Positions 1 through 11,540 of a stretch of DNA of 64,000 nt are shown one piece after another; positions within the stretch are counted from its first letter, which is position 1; every line of letters begins with the position of its first letter. A program made the translations under genes and the position numbers. Where the stretch lies: assembly GCA_032622095.1 (NCBI GenBank), contig CP136064.1, positions 128,701,605 through 128,765,604 of the forward strand. Direction: 5' to 3'. A model generated the notes under the pieces. The model ran no database searches and was not told the origin of the DNA. It saw nothing but the letters and a program-made list of their open reading frames with translations. Source of the stretch: Siphonodentalium dalli. Taxonomy: Eukaryota > Mollusca > Scaphopoda > Gadilida > Siphonodentaliidae.

Positions 1-194
1 CTTAATTACACTACTTGCGTGTTAATAAAGTACGACCCCATTACCACTAAAGGTGAAACATGGGATTTAGAACATTAATATTCACTCTTACATAGTTCCA
101 CATTCAAGGTGTAATCGTATGTCAGTTGTAACGTTGTGAAACTGCAACCGAACTGAATTATTCTATGCTAAATAGTTCATGGCTGACCTGATGC

Positions 195-1201
195 ATGCAT
201 CTTAGTTTTCTTGTACTATCTAACGCAGGGTTACACGCTAACGGCATTACCCCATTAAGCTCATCACTACTGTACAAATCTATTGTATTACCAAGAGCCT
301 TGTTCGGTACGGAACTCTTGTTAAACTTATCTGATAGCGACATGTTTAAACTTGAGAGAGTTCATCGTTTTTGTATTAAAAATATTCAGGGCTTCAACTC
401 TCGGACCCGTACCGACATTGCTCTTGGGTTGCTGGGAATACATCCACTAGAATTTTATATCAATCAGCGAAAATTAACTTTGTTTTCATCATTGTGCAAT
501 GTAATACCTGGTAAAACCTCAAAAGCTGTATTCATCCACAGGATGTATGAAAGCATCTTGCACACATCTATAACACATAATTACTTTGGCGATATACACA
601 ATTTGTTGGATAGATACAACCTCGTGGAATATTTAGATGAATTTTCACACAAATGTGTTTTCCTAACAAAATATCATGGAAGAATACAACACAAAATAGC
701 GCCGACACATTGTATGCTTCAGAGTGGTCTCAAAGGATTAGCAATGATCAGAGCTTATCTCGCTTCCAAAAACTTCACCCAGAGTTACGTGTCGGTGACA
801 TTTGGAAGATATGTAAATGTGACCCAGAAAACAGTTCCATATATCTCACTGTATCTAAATTAATCAGTCAAACAAAACAACAAGAACAGATTCCGTGTGT
901 CAATTGTGAGAAATTGATAAACGATGTGGTTCTGCACGCTATAATAGAATGCAATGCTATATCTGCTGTTAGAAATGAGTTTGGGTATGACATTATGAAT
1001 ACATTTGGAATTAATTTGTATTTACTATATGATTCACTATCACCTGAAGACAAATTGTGTACACTACTCGGTCGCTTGCCTGACTCTGATGATGTTCATG
1101 TAATATTTGACGGGCCTGATTGTAGTACATTCTTCTTTAAATATGCTATCAAATTATGGCATACATACCACTTGTTTGCTGGCATACATGCAATCATGTA
1201 A
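195..1201 (+). pseudogene. LINE ORF2 C-terminal remnant, frameshifted
   Basis: Two overlapping open frames (195-863 and 653-1201) read as one protein broken by a frameshift near 645-660. The first part has the segment after the reverse-transcriptase core typical of invertebrate non-LTR elements: AGLHANGITPLSSSLLYKSI, then LERVHRFCIKNIQG and RTRTDIALGLLGIHPLEFYI. The second part continues with FPNKISWK, a RFQKLHPELRVGDIWKI block, and a Cys/His cluster (CVNC...H...EC, about residues 80-105 of the second frame) like the C-terminal zinc-knuckle of such elements. The catalytic RT motifs and the endonuclease are missing upstream, so the copy is 5'-truncated, as is usual for LINE insertions. It cannot encode active protein. 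The family name is not certain; CR1/L2/jockey-like is the best guess. Confidence 0.8.
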
Positions 1202-1650
1202 ACGCATCTTTTTAAGGTATACTTAATATACCTACAAAGGAATAAGCATCAACATAAAATATATTATATACGACATTTACTGAATTACCGTTTCGATTGT
1301 AACACAATGTAGCGTTTTGTGTCCATTTTGGGAAGATCTTCCTCTCCGGAGACCACGCCCGTATATGGTCCCCACTGTCTCACACATGCTACTAAAATTA
1401 CATAGGACTTTGAGTCTGGGTAGCTGGAGGTCATGATCGACTACACAAAAGTACTGGAGGGTTGTGTACGTTTGTGTCCAATGTTCTTCCCCATAAACGG
1501 GCCTGGACTCCAGAGAGTAAATACTTCCGTTAACCCTTGTAAATATGTTCCTTGATGTTTCTTATATGTATTTGCATTACTTGTGTTATGTATTTATATA
1601 TTTATATCTTCATTATATATGGAGGATAAATAAAGATATATGATGGTTAG
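195..1650 (+). mobile_element. 5'-truncated LINE with 3' UTR
   Basis: This is the LINE copy that contains the coding remnant above plus about 450 bp of 3' UTR. An AATAAA signal lies at 1629-1634 and the similarity to a LINE tail (TATATATGGAGGATAAATAA) ends about 1645-1650. The exact 3' boundary and target duplication were not resolved. The 194 bases before the remnant hold no recognisable feature. Confidence 0.65.
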
Positions 1651-1947
1651 ACGATACAGACCCTACTTTCTTGTGTTCTTGTGGTGGCTCTCAATGGCTA
1701 AGACACTGCGCTTGGGTTGTCTTACCAAGACATCAACGAATCGGCATTCGAGCATTGAACAACAGACAATTACAAAGTAGGTGCGAGTTGAACCGACGCT
1801 CGAATTATCAGGTTGTCTGTTGATTGCTTAATTACATAACGCAAGCGCGAATGCCTTAAACACAACATTGTTGCAATTGACATTCTTCTGTATGGGGAAA
1901 TGGGGGGGGGGTTCGAACAAAATAAAACTAAATTCGATGAAAATGCT
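1651..1947. other. unassigned spacer
   Basis: No gene is seen. A run of ten G lies at about 1903-1912; short frames here have no recognisable motifs. Confidence 0.4.
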
Positions 1948-2131
1948 GTATATAGAACTAATTTCGTCAATGTCAATTCGTTTTCTCATGCATAAATTAA
2001 AACAAATTATATTTTTTTAGAATGTTCTGCCATTGGGCTGAACAATATAGTAAGTGTGCACACCCCTCCATGCAACATGTATGCTGCGACGGGAGAAACA
2101 TTGTAACATTGACGAAATAAGTTCTATATAC
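1948..2131. repeat. inverted repeat, MITE-like
   Basis: The arm at 1948-1973 (TATATAGAACTAATTTCGTC core) is repeated in inverse at 2106-2131 with one mismatch over 26 bp. The total length is 184 bp. No target-site duplication is obvious. The structure fits a small non-autonomous DNA element or foldback. Confidence 0.6.
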
Positions 2132-2218
2132 GCACGGATCCGGTGACACGCCCCTCCAAAAAATACTTTGGTAAAAATATTCAACATTTGGTTGGAAGTT
2201 CAAAGCCTAACAACACAC

Positions 2219-2490
2219 CATCAGTTGGAGATTTCGCATCGAAAATAGGTTACAAATGATTTCATAGTTTAATATTTCAACCACCATTTGTAGTGGTGTG
2301 AAATTGGTCGTGACTAAATTGGCATCAGTTGGAAATTCCTAACCTTACAGTTGTGCCTGGTTATAGCGATTAAACATTTCCAACAGGTGGATAGAGGGTG
2401 CAAATATAATTAGGAAATTATTCAAAGGAGGTGCAGTTATAAATTCCAAGTGTTACACCTCAACGGAGACATTCTAGACACGTCACTGTA
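2219..2490 (+). repeat. dispersed repeat family B, copy 1
   Basis: The segment shares a pattern with copies near 29590, 32810, 39990 and 41080 (inverse): CAGTTGGAAATTCC boxes, then an ATAGGTY-GAAATTGTTC-like stretch, and a terminal block about TTCCAAG...ACACTCTAG. The copies are strongly diverged. The element type is unknown. Confidence 0.45.
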
Positions 2491-2719
2491 AATACATTTT
2501 AAATATAACTGTGCTCACCGCAATTCTGATATAGATGGGTCAGTCCTCTTATCTTCAGATATTCGTTCCAGCCACTGTCGCAGAATTGGGCGTTTACTGT
2601 TGACCGTCCAGGAGTTTACTTTCGACAGAATGACTTGTACACTGGCGAGTTCATATTAATCCCGTGCAACAAATTTTGTTAATCGTCCCGTTATCACGTT
2701 TATATTTAACATCGTCTAA

Positions 2720-2901
2720 ATTGGATAGATCATCTCACTCGTGTCTTCAGAATTAAGACGGCCGGCGTGCGTCTTGTGTTTGGGAGTCATAAACTCAACT
2801 CACTCCCGCTACGCGCTCGCGAGTAGAGTTTATCACTCCCAAACAAGACCCACACCGGCCGTCTTAATTATGAAGACACTCGTTGAGATGATCTATCCAA
2901 T
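2720..2901. repeat. 182-bp palindromic element
   Basis: The arms run from 2720 to about 2796 and from about 2825 to 2901. They share ATTGGATAGATCATCTCA, the TCTTCAGAATTAAGACGGCC block and TTTGGGAGT-CATAAACTC with a few mismatches and small indels. The short centre is CG-rich (CTACGCGCTCGCGAGTAG). This is a foldback/MITE-type insertion, probably older than the hairpin at 50916. Confidence 0.7.
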
Positions 2902-3544
2902 ACGTAGAAGACCATAATGTACCAATTCTTCTTGACTATCATCATAATACACGCGGTGCTAGTTAGTGGGTGTACGTCATGATATTGGAAATGAAATGTG
3001 ATCCTGAACTGCACCACCCCTACATCACGAGTATGGTTGAGATACATGCAGGATCTCATGCGTGGCGTTGCTTCCTTTGTGTGCTAAGATTGTTTGTTCA
3101 CACCCAACTGGATCAGGTGAATAGTCTTAGAGACGATGTCTTTGATTGTTTGGTGATATCTCATTCAAAGAAAGAAGGTATGCGTTGTTATCGTGGCGCT
3201 AAGGCAGTGTTCGGTATGGTTCAATACAATCTGAATGACATGTTGAACAAGGCGAACAGCTAGAGGAATGTTGCATTGATTAGATCTTACAATCAGTTCA
3301 ACACACGCTGGGTACACCAAGTGGTGTCTTGTCAACACCAACATTCCGACCATGTGTCTGAGGTATAACAACAATATTCTAAGCAAACCTGCGGAATCAT
3401 AATGTCACATCTCACGTTCGATCTTTGAAGGTTTTCCACAAACGTTCACACCCAATGCCGTTGAGACTATAGCATGTTCTTGAAACAAACTCAGTGAAAT
3501 AAATGAACCAAATGTCCTGCCAATTTCTTGAAGCATACCGCCCA
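2902..3544. other. unassigned stretch with a 97-codon frame
   Basis: A + strand frame at 2970-3263 (97 codons) is the only notable open frame. It has no recognised domain, signal peptide or splice-site pair, and an overlapping minus frame is of similar length. I see no support for a gene. Confidence 0.3.
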
Positions 3545-3553
3545 CGCACTGAC

Positions 3554-3937
3554 GCTGAATAGGTCACTCTCACCGGTTTTCTGTGATAAAGTTACCCAGG
3601 TTCCTAATTTTGTGATAAAGTTACCCAGGTTGGTGAGAATTGTGATAAAGTTACCCAGGTTAAGCAAATCTCACAATATCAAAAGTATTTAAAAGTGACA
3701 GAGGGAAATATTGTTCAGTTTTGGCGATTAATAACCCTTATCAAGCATAAATTAAGACATATTAGTACTGTTGTTCGTCATTTTTGATCACAAAAATCAA
3801 TAATTTGTTGCTAAACATGAACTATTATTAACCTGGGTAACTTTATCACATTCATCTCCAACCTGGGTAACTTTATCACAATTTCAGGAACCTGGGTAAC
3901 TTTATCACAGAAAACCGGTGAGAGTGACCTATTCAGC
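3554..3937. mobile_element. MITE with Mutator-like 9-bp TSD
   Basis: This 384-bp element has inverted termini of about 110 bp beginning GCTGAATAGGTCACTCTCAC. Each terminus carries three direct copies of GTGATAAAGTTACCCAGG (3582-3602, 3611-3631, 3641-3661; inverse at 3830-3850, 3860-3880, 3889-3909). It is flanked by a perfect 9-bp direct repeat CGCACTGAC at 3545-3553 and 3938-3946. Long inverted termini with 9-bp target duplications are typical of Mutator-like (MULE) transposons. No transposase is present, so it would depend on another copy. The subterminal repeats are plausible transposase-binding sites, which is inference. Confidence 0.85.
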
Positions 3938-3946
3938 CGCACTGAC

Positions 3947-5370
3947 ACTCAACCCGCGCGAGGATGATAACACACATACCATCATTCGTTGAACGACATA
4001 CCACCAAACTAGACATCGTCTTTTAGACTATACACCAGTTCTGGCGAAGGCTAGCATAGTATTACCAAGATAAATTACCTGATCCCATTGATTCAGAACG
4101 GCTTCGAAACGGATGTCGAAAACAATCCTACCACACCAAAAAAAAAACACGACACGTTCTAAGTCTGAAACATACAACTGGTGTAGTGGCGGTGTAGGAT
4201 GTAGCGCATGTCCACAAACTAGCTCCGCATGTATTGCTCATCTCCGCTGGGAGCTATTCGATGAGATTACGGCTGGAAGTCACAAAGATTGCCCAGGACC
4301 ACGGTCAAGAAGTGTGGGTACATTATGGTCTTCTACGTCCTTAGTAGAGAGGCATCAGAGAATAAGAAAACGAGCAACATTCGAAACACTGCCGGTGTTG
4401 TCCAGTTACGTCAATACCTTCGCTGCGTTCGTGAATTGGCGAACCATCTTTTGAGAAATGACTAGCTAACTGGGAAGATCACCATATGTGATTAGTCCTC
4501 TGAGGTCTAAGAAAGACGTAGATAGAGACGACCGTCTAAAAGCTATCATACATATCAGCCGTATGGCTTTCTAGTTCCAGGTGACGTACACATCCCATAT
4601 TTAGCAGATTAATTATACCATGTGCTATCATGGGGAAAGCTTGCATAACAAATAACAAATCCACCGCTTTTGGGGCAAAATCGAGTGCCAGACACCGGAA
4701 AATGGATTGTTTGAAACAAAATTCTGTGACTCTTCTCACAGGAAGTGTTGAATAATCTGTTGATCTTATCGAGCTAGATTAATCAGATGAACAAATGGAA
4801 GCTGGTCATGATAATTCTGAATGTGGCAAATCAGAATCAGTTCTCATTTAATTTTGTAATCTTGCCAGTCATAATATGACTATTCGGCGCATATACGGTT
4901 ATACGGCCATTATCGGCGCTTACTGGGGAATGGATTTGGAAATGCTACATATCGATTATTAATTGTGCGTTTTCGTCCTTCGACTTAGCTGTTAGCTATG
5001 TTATGCGTTTGAAGACATTTTAAGTAGGAACAGATAGATGAATTTTTACCGTTTCGTCTATACATATCGACATTATGACAAAATTGGAAATTAATATGTG
5101 AAAATATCGACGATTTTTCAATTTCTGGCCACTAGTTTGGTCGCCATCTTGGATGTGGGTATCAATTACCCAACTCATACATCATATAAATGTTTCCTAC
5201 CCACATGTACTTGTTGGTAGAATTCGCGTCACAATAAGCCCATTTCCAGGAAGTAAAGAATGCGTGTTTTCAAAATTCGATCACCATTTTAGTCGCCGTC
5301 TTGGATTGGAGAACAACTTCTTGCATGATATAATCGAGAGAAAAAATGCGTTTTATTGTATGGAAATAGC
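3947..5370. other. unassigned stretch
   Basis: The largest frame is 4113-4454 (+, 113 codons); its translation is rich in Ser, Arg and Cys and matches no family I know. No splice-site-bounded exon or repeat unit was found. Confidence 0.3.
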
Positions 5371-6482
5371 CAAATTTGCCTCCTCACACAGAACTCGCGT
5401 GATGAACTGCCATATTTATGGATATGTAACTCAATACATATTCATATGCCCTGCTTTTCTCAAAAGTATACTAGTGCAAACATAATTTAGAAGGACTTCC
5501 CAAATACATTGCTGAAGTAAATGAATAATTAGTCTGAACTCTTTTCCGAAAATGCTTTTGTGGGGGGCATTTTTGTCCATTTTAAACGGTTTTGTGTATA
5601 ATTAGAAGAAGAAAAACGAAAGTTTATTGTGTAAAATAATTTTATCTTTCTTCTTAACACATTTTTGTGTTGAGATAATAAAAATGGCAATGGTTCAATG
5701 GTTATATCAATGCATGCCACTGGATTTCAATCATCTTATACGGGAAACTCACTCCAAATTTTAACGGCGGAAAAATGGGGTAGGGGAAAGCATATCAATA
5801 AAACTTTGCAAACATGCACCTTGAAGCATAAAATATAACCACCTTGGTATTTTGGAATTGTTTTTATATGACCATACAATAATAAATAAACTTCCAGTAA
5901 ATTATTAAGCTGTTCTATAACGCAACAGGAATATGCACAAACTGGAATAAAACAACCTTGTATCTCAAATGGTTGTAATTTGATGACAATATTGATTTTT
6001 TTTGATTTTCCCTACCACTATACCAACGTTCAAAGCCAGTTTCCTGAAAAAAATGAGGGAAATCAAGTGACATACGATGGCAAACCAAATATAATGCTAT
6101 CTTTCAACACAATGAGTGTTATAGGAGGAACATTCAAATAGTTTTAGACATTAAGCACCCATTGTTTTTTTTCTATTTAATTATATGCCCCAAAACCTTT
6201 TAGAATGGACAAAATTCTCCTAATAACATTTTTGGAAACAAGTCAAGACTAAGGATTCATAGTTGATTTTCTTCAACAGTTTTTTGGGTCATGACTAAGG
6301 ATTCATAGTTGATTTTCTTCAACAGTTTTTTGGGTCAAATTCCATCAAGCTTTGTTTAATCTATAGTACACTTAACAAGCTATGAGAAAATCGTGGCATA
6401 TGGCAATCAATTTATTGAGTTACATGATCTCAAATATTGCTTTTCATCATGCGAGTTCTGTGTCAGAGGCAAATTTGGCTAC
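5371..6482. repeat. degenerate inverted-repeat element, 1.1 kb
   Basis: The left arm (about 5371-5660) and the right arm (about 6165-6482) are inverse copies at roughly three-quarters identity. Examples are AGCCAAATTTGCCTC at the left and its inverse at 6466-6480, and TTTTGTCCATTTTAAACGG against the inverse of CCTTTTAGAATGGACAAAA. The interior has no transposase frame. A perfect 46-bp tandem duplication lies inside at 6247-6338. The element is probably an old foldback or non-autonomous DNA transposon. Confidence 0.55.
6247..6338. repeat. 46-bp tandem duplication, two copies
   Basis: Two consecutive 46-bp units start GACTAAGGATTCATAGTTGA at 6247 and 6293 and are essentially identical. The event looks recent compared with the decayed arms around it. 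Confidence 0.85.
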
Positions 6483-6755
6483 GTACATACAAGGGAGAAC
6501 CATTTTGTTTGAGAAATGTTTTGTCTTAATCACATAGACCCATAAAGTAATCACTTTTGTGTATAATCTACCGAGGAAATTACTAAAACAGTCGAAAATC
6601 CCTTAATTTTTCTCTAGTTCTTTAAACACTTCACCTGAAAATAAGAAATTTGGCTCATTCTGAGAAATTGAGGTTCCGAAATCAGATTTACTCCGGTTAT
6701 TGAAAGCACACAAATGGAAAATATAGTGAACCAATCTGGGAATGGAACACAATTC

Positions 6756-6757
<2 letters not shown>

Positions 6758-6830
<73 letters not shown>

Positions 6831-6960
6831 CGCGAGAGAGAGAGAGAGAGAGAGAGAGAGTGAGTGAGTGAGAGAGAAGAGAAAAGAGAGAGAGGAGAGA
6901 GGGAACGAGAGAGCGGGATAGATAGAGAAAGAGGGAGTGAGAACAAGAGAGTGGGAAAAG
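6758..6960. repeat. (TA)n-(GA)n compound microsatellite
   Basis: A pure TA tract runs to about 6812, followed by a GA-rich tract with GAGT and GAGC variants. A minus-strand open frame over it is only low-complexity Ser/Leu/Ile/Tyr and is not a gene. Confidence 0.95.
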
Positions 6961-8102
6961 AGATATAAGGGAACAGAGTTGTGAGACTGTTTATTTTGTC
7001 TGCATCAGGTGCCATGTTGCCATGGGAGGGTGTTGGTGTAAACATATTTATTTCTCTAAATCATGCACATTAATCAACAGAGTTGTATAATATATATAAA
7101 GACAATTATTTTAGAGAATGGGATTTGGCAGAAAGTGTGATGCTTATATTAGCCATTTCCCCATCTTTGTCATATACATGTGGTGGTGTCTTTATTGCTT
7201 TTTCATAATGTTATTTTCCCAGTTAGATTTTGTTTTTGTTAAATTTTACTATCTTATTATTATCATTGTCAGCCGTCTGGGGCATAGATTGTCCAACAGT
7301 AACCCATAATAATGGGTCACTGTTGGGCAGTCCACGCATCAGTTGAACTGAATTGTTACTACCTGTTTGTTTGTTTGTGACCTGACCATTGACCCATGGG
7401 AGGGGGTTCTTAAGTATATATGCATTCAGGGTGGGTGTCACATGCCATGTGACTGCAAAATATAGGAAATATTAATGTAATGCGAAATATATGGAATATA
7501 CATAGATATAAACTACTTTATCTTGAAACTAAAAAATATGCAGACATTTAAATAACAAACACCGGTTAGATTTTTTTTAGAAATTTAGATGCAAGAAATC
7601 ACGTTTGGGCGATCACTGCACGGTATACATGTTAATGTATTCAAAACTAAAAGTTTAGATTATTTAGCTGAATTGCCAAACCGATACTAACGTCCCACAA
7701 TGCAATCATTGCGTCTGGGAAATAAGTGCATGTCCCTCGCCACCAAAAAGATCCCCTTCTCGCCAATGAGCTTTTCTCGTCTGTCTCGATTCTTACAACG
7801 ACCAATCGATCTGCAATTGGTTGTTGCCGATTGACATGTAGCGCTGCGAAGCTAATCAGTTTGCTAGCATGGCGGATTCGAGGCACCAAATATACAGACA
7901 GATCTAATCCAATTCGACAGTTTAATCAGCGATGACCGAACTAACTCTTGCCGTATACCCCCATTGCCGACGGAACTGATTTTGGCTCTGATATTGTCGG
8001 CGTCGGGTCTTGCATTTTTTTAATCACTGCTCTGATTACAGAGCGGCGCAATGCGGTATGAAAATACAACCCACGTAAAATTGGAGTGAACAGTTGACAG
8101 TT
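6961..8102. other. unassigned stretch with small hairpin
   Basis: No exon is recognised. A perfect hairpin lies at 7291-7328: stem GTCCAACAGTAACCCAT, four-base loop, then the complementary strand with one mismatch. Short frames at 7118-7309, 7647-7889 and 7726-7935 have no family features. Confidence 0.4.
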
Positions 8103-8189
8103 GAGACAGAGACAGGCCGTTTTAATCAGTGGACTACTTTGGCATACATGTCCGATTAATCAGCTGATTAAAATGGTTTGTCTCTGTCC
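8103..8189. repeat. short inverted repeat
   Basis: GACAGAGACAGGCCGTTTTA (8105 on) is matched by an inverse copy at 8164-8189 with three mismatches. The loop is about 35 bp. It may be a MITE remnant. Confidence 0.5.
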
Positions 8190-8509
8190 CATCTGTCACG
8201 ATCTTACTCACAGTTCGTTGAAGTATATAGGTCAGATGGAAGATCTCCAAGCGTAAACTTAACGATATAGTTCCTGCAGTTATTGGAAAAAGGATATGAT
8301 CGAAGGTCGTGATTGGTGTAAACAATAAATATTTTCAAAAATTCAAACATTTTACACAAACACAATACACATATAGATACATAGAAATTTAGAAAGAGGA
8401 TTGGACAACAAGCAAAATGCTTTTTCTACCAAGTCGACACAGGTATTTATGTTTCATTTTTTTATTATGTTATTATCCATGTTATCGGAGCCGTGTAAAG
8501 CATATTTTG

Positions 8510-8655
8510 AGTTAACGCGGAGACGCACAAGTTTTGCATAAATCCAGTCAAAAAATGGCAAGAGATTTTCAACAAAGTGTGGTCCACTCAAGCAGATGGT
8601 AATCAACTTGAATTAGGCCACAGTGCTAAGAGATATGGTGGTCAGCTTTAACTTC
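8510..8655 (+). repeat. coding-like dispersed repeat, copy 1
   Basis: Translation through 8519-8648 is open and ends at a TAA. It contains WSTQADGNQLELGHSAK, which matches WSTQTGINQLEICHYAK in the second copy near 24890. The DNA between the copies is diverged but the frame is kept. It could be a fragment of a transposon protein or a processed gene; the family is not recognised. Confidence 0.4.
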
Positions 8656-8689
8656 GCAATGAACACATGACCACAACTCACCTCAGCCG

Positions 8690-10079
8690 ATTTCATTGAT
8701 CAACAGGCATATGACATGAACATTCTCAAATATTGATTTATGGGTAGTTGCCTTTCTAAATGAAAATAATCATTAAATTTCAGGAACCAAGAATAATTAA
8801 GTCTCCTCTCATGATCTTCAGATATCATATGATATCATGGCTATATGAACTGCATTTTTGAAAAATATATATTTTTCAGAAGTTCTTGTACCGAAAAACA
8901 GTGAAATTATAAATATTTCCATGCCACAAAAGTAAAGTAAATGAAGTTATAATATCCAATGGGTCGATGGTTCTTAAATACTGTGTCACAATAATCGCTT
9001 GTACCAAATTTCACAAAGAAATTCCTGGCATATTTTAAGAAAATCCACTTGAAATACCAGAACATTTTGGCAAAACGTGCGTTTGACCCTTAAATATCAA
9101 CTCAACCATGGCCACTAGTGTTCTATGGAGTTGAATTGCCCCCCTTCTATAATACATTAAAACTAAATTTAAACATATAAACTAAATTCCCAAAGTGCGC
9201 AGTGAAATCTCACCTGTTATCGTCACATTCCACTTAAGTATAACTAAAGTCCATGTATTTAAATGGATGTTATATATATAGTTGTCCATGTGAAGATACT
9301 GACCGCCTGGTCACTCGATCTGTGTATGATTGGCTGCGAACTCCAGTGGACCGTGTTAATTTGTTTGATCAGTGAAGGCTAAAGAATTTACGCGGGGGAT
9401 CCCCTGATTTAACAATATATCTCCTTTGGTTCAAACATATTTTATTTTCCCATCCAAAGCCATGCTATACAAACTAAGATAATACATGTACAATCATCAA
9501 TAAACTTGAATGTTATGAATGCCAGTTCCCAATATCCAACTGTTTCACCATCGAGTTGAATTATTTCTTTTCTTTAGGTCAGATGCTATGTTGGTAAGTC
9601 GTTTGTGAAACAAGGGTTCATACCCTAATATCATAATAGATATATAATTTAAAATTTATAATCATGAAGTTCACATAGTTCGACTCGATGGCGTTTATTC
9701 AGAGGCAGTTGTATAAATGTATGTATGTTCTGTGGTTGGAAATATTGATAACTAAACATATATTCATGGACTAATTATGGAATACTTTTGATTCTGTATA
9801 CTGCTTCTTTACTCTACATGTCATTTGGCCACCATATAATCCCTAGTTCACTATTTATCTTGCGTCTACAAAGAAAACACGACTCTACCGCAGTGGACAC
9901 ACAGTTTAGGTAGTTTCAATGTCACATGACACATCACATCGATGGAATAAAATGCCAATATATACCCCTGTCACTTAAATTATTACATGTTTCAGTGGGT
10001 CAAATGCTCCTGATGGTTCGTGTTAAATGTAATGTTTATATATCCAACATTGAAATAAAATACATATTTTACCTACTAT
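8690..10079. other. unassigned stretch
   Basis: AT-rich sequence with no recognised exon, RNA gene or repeat structure. Confidence 0.3.
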
Positions 10080-10290
10080 GTATTAATAAGTATTTGAGGA
10101 TAGGTCATGCTGCTTCGTCATCAGATAGACTCCGATGTTTAGATACTTCGGAAAGCGGATTATACATGTATTCTATCAGCGACAGTTTGTTCCTACATGC
10201 TGTTGTTTAATTAAGCATAAGTGATCATAATTCAATTCGATCTCGACAGGGGACGACTCATCTGTTTCTGATGGTGTTGGTTTTTAGCTG
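10080..10290. repeat. triplicated repeat A, copy 1
   Basis: This is the first of three diverged direct copies (10080-10290, 10577-10806, 11540-11740). Shared blocks are AAGCGGATTATACATGTA, CAGCGACAG and GATCTCGACAGGGG. On the minus strand all three keep a PVEI-L-NY-like translation. Copy 1 is the most diverged. Confidence 0.6.
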
Positions 10291-10576
10291 TGCTCAACAA
10301 CTGTTACGCCAAAGTTACAGTTCTCAACAGCCGATTAATATCTGGTGTTCTAAAATGAAAAATACTTATAAATTTGCGTGTTTGCCGTAAAAATCTTTTC
10401 CAACATAGTGAACATGTCTAAGGAATGAGAACATTATATATCTCACAAGATACATGTTTTAGCAATACACCCCAATGAGCAATTGCACAATGGTGATGAT
10501 GATGATGACGACTGTGCGTCAATTCGCGTTATATTACCCCAGGTACACGAAGTTCTGGAAGAATAAACATTTTAAT

Positions 10577-10806
10577 ATTGTTAAAGTAGGTATCTTATAG
10601 GATATCATGTCTTGCTTCGTCACAAAAGAGTCGCTGATGTTTAGATCCTTATTCGCAAAGCGGATTATACACGTACCCCTTCAGCGACAGTACATGTGTT
10701 CCCGCTGTTGATTAATTAACCAGAAGTGATTAATTGTCGTGTAATTCTTCAATCCGATCTCGACAGGAGCAACACATCTGTCCCTGATGGTGTTGGTTTC
10801 TTTTTG
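10577..10806. repeat. triplicated repeat A, copy 2
   Basis: Copy 2 lies directly upstream of the RTE-like element at 10812. On the minus strand it reads PVEIGLKNY followed by WLINQQREH and a stop. A 1-base indel relative to copy 1 precedes that block. Confidence 0.6.
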
Positions 10807-10811
10807 TGTTA

Positions 10812-11501
10812 TATATATATAATAGCCGGTGAGCCCGACGTTGTCCGGGCTATTCAAAAACCAAATTTCAAGTCGATAGCTCCACACGTTTCCGAGACCT
10901 GGTCTTCGCATGCATTTCAAGTCGATAGCTCCACCCGTTTCCGAGATCTCGTCTGCGCATGCGCGAAGCTGACGTCACACGGGCTCAGGCGACCCGATAA
11001 AATTCGTATCCGGGGCAAGATACATTCACATACCAAATTTCAAGTCGATAGTTCCGCCCGTTTCCGAGATCTCGTCTGCGCATGCGCGAAGCTGGCGTCC
11101 CACGGGCTTGTCGACCCGATAAAATTCGTATTCGGGGAAAGATACATTCACATACCAAATTTCAAGTCGATAGCTCCACCCGTTTCCGAGATCTGGTCTG
11201 AGCATGCGCGAAGCTGGCGTCGCACGGGCTCAGCGACCCGATAAAATTCGTATCCGGGACAAGATACATTCACATACCAAATTTCAAGTCGATAGCTCCA
11301 CCCGTTTCCGAGATCTCGTCTGCGCATGCGCGAAGCGGGCACCGCACGGGCCTAGCAATACGACAACGTCCACCGCCTGGTCAAACTACACACACGTACA
11401 CAGTTTCGTCCCAATCGGTCGAGAATCGTAGATTTGTATTAATGACAAACAAACATACATACATACAGACAGACAAACAGAGGTCTTCAAAATATATATG
11501 A

Positions 11502-11540
<39 letters not shown>
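10812..11540 (+). mobile_element. RTE-like non-autonomous element with tandem core
   Basis: The 5' end GGTGAGCCCGACGTTGTCCG resembles the starts of the elements at 52207, 53584 and, inverted, 55670. The 3' end (ACAGACAGACAAACAGAGGT then CTTCAAAATATATATG) resembles their AC-rich tails followed by CTTCCAAAATATATA. Between lie 122-bp tandem units. Wording such as AAATTTCAAGTCGATAG...CGTTTCCGAGATC is typical of RTE-type LINE 3' regions in invertebrates. There is no ORF of its own; the frame over 10726-11244 is repeat sequence read through. A TA tract follows at about 11505-11540. Confidence 0.6.
10912..11360 (+). repeat. 122-bp tandem repeat, about four units
   Basis: Units begin AAATTTCAAGTCGATAG at about 10912, 11034, 11155 and 11277. 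A partial unit starts at 10863. Each unit carries TGCGCATGCGCG (10954, 11077, 11321) or the variant TGAGCATGCGCG (11200). The first also has TGACGTCA at 10970-10977. Confidence 0.85.

Noticed and set aside
10726-11244. 172-codon plus-strand frame
   Set aside because: It runs through the 122-bp tandem units and the element's 5' end. The repeated peptide FQVDSS-RFRDLVCACAK reflects the DNA repeat.
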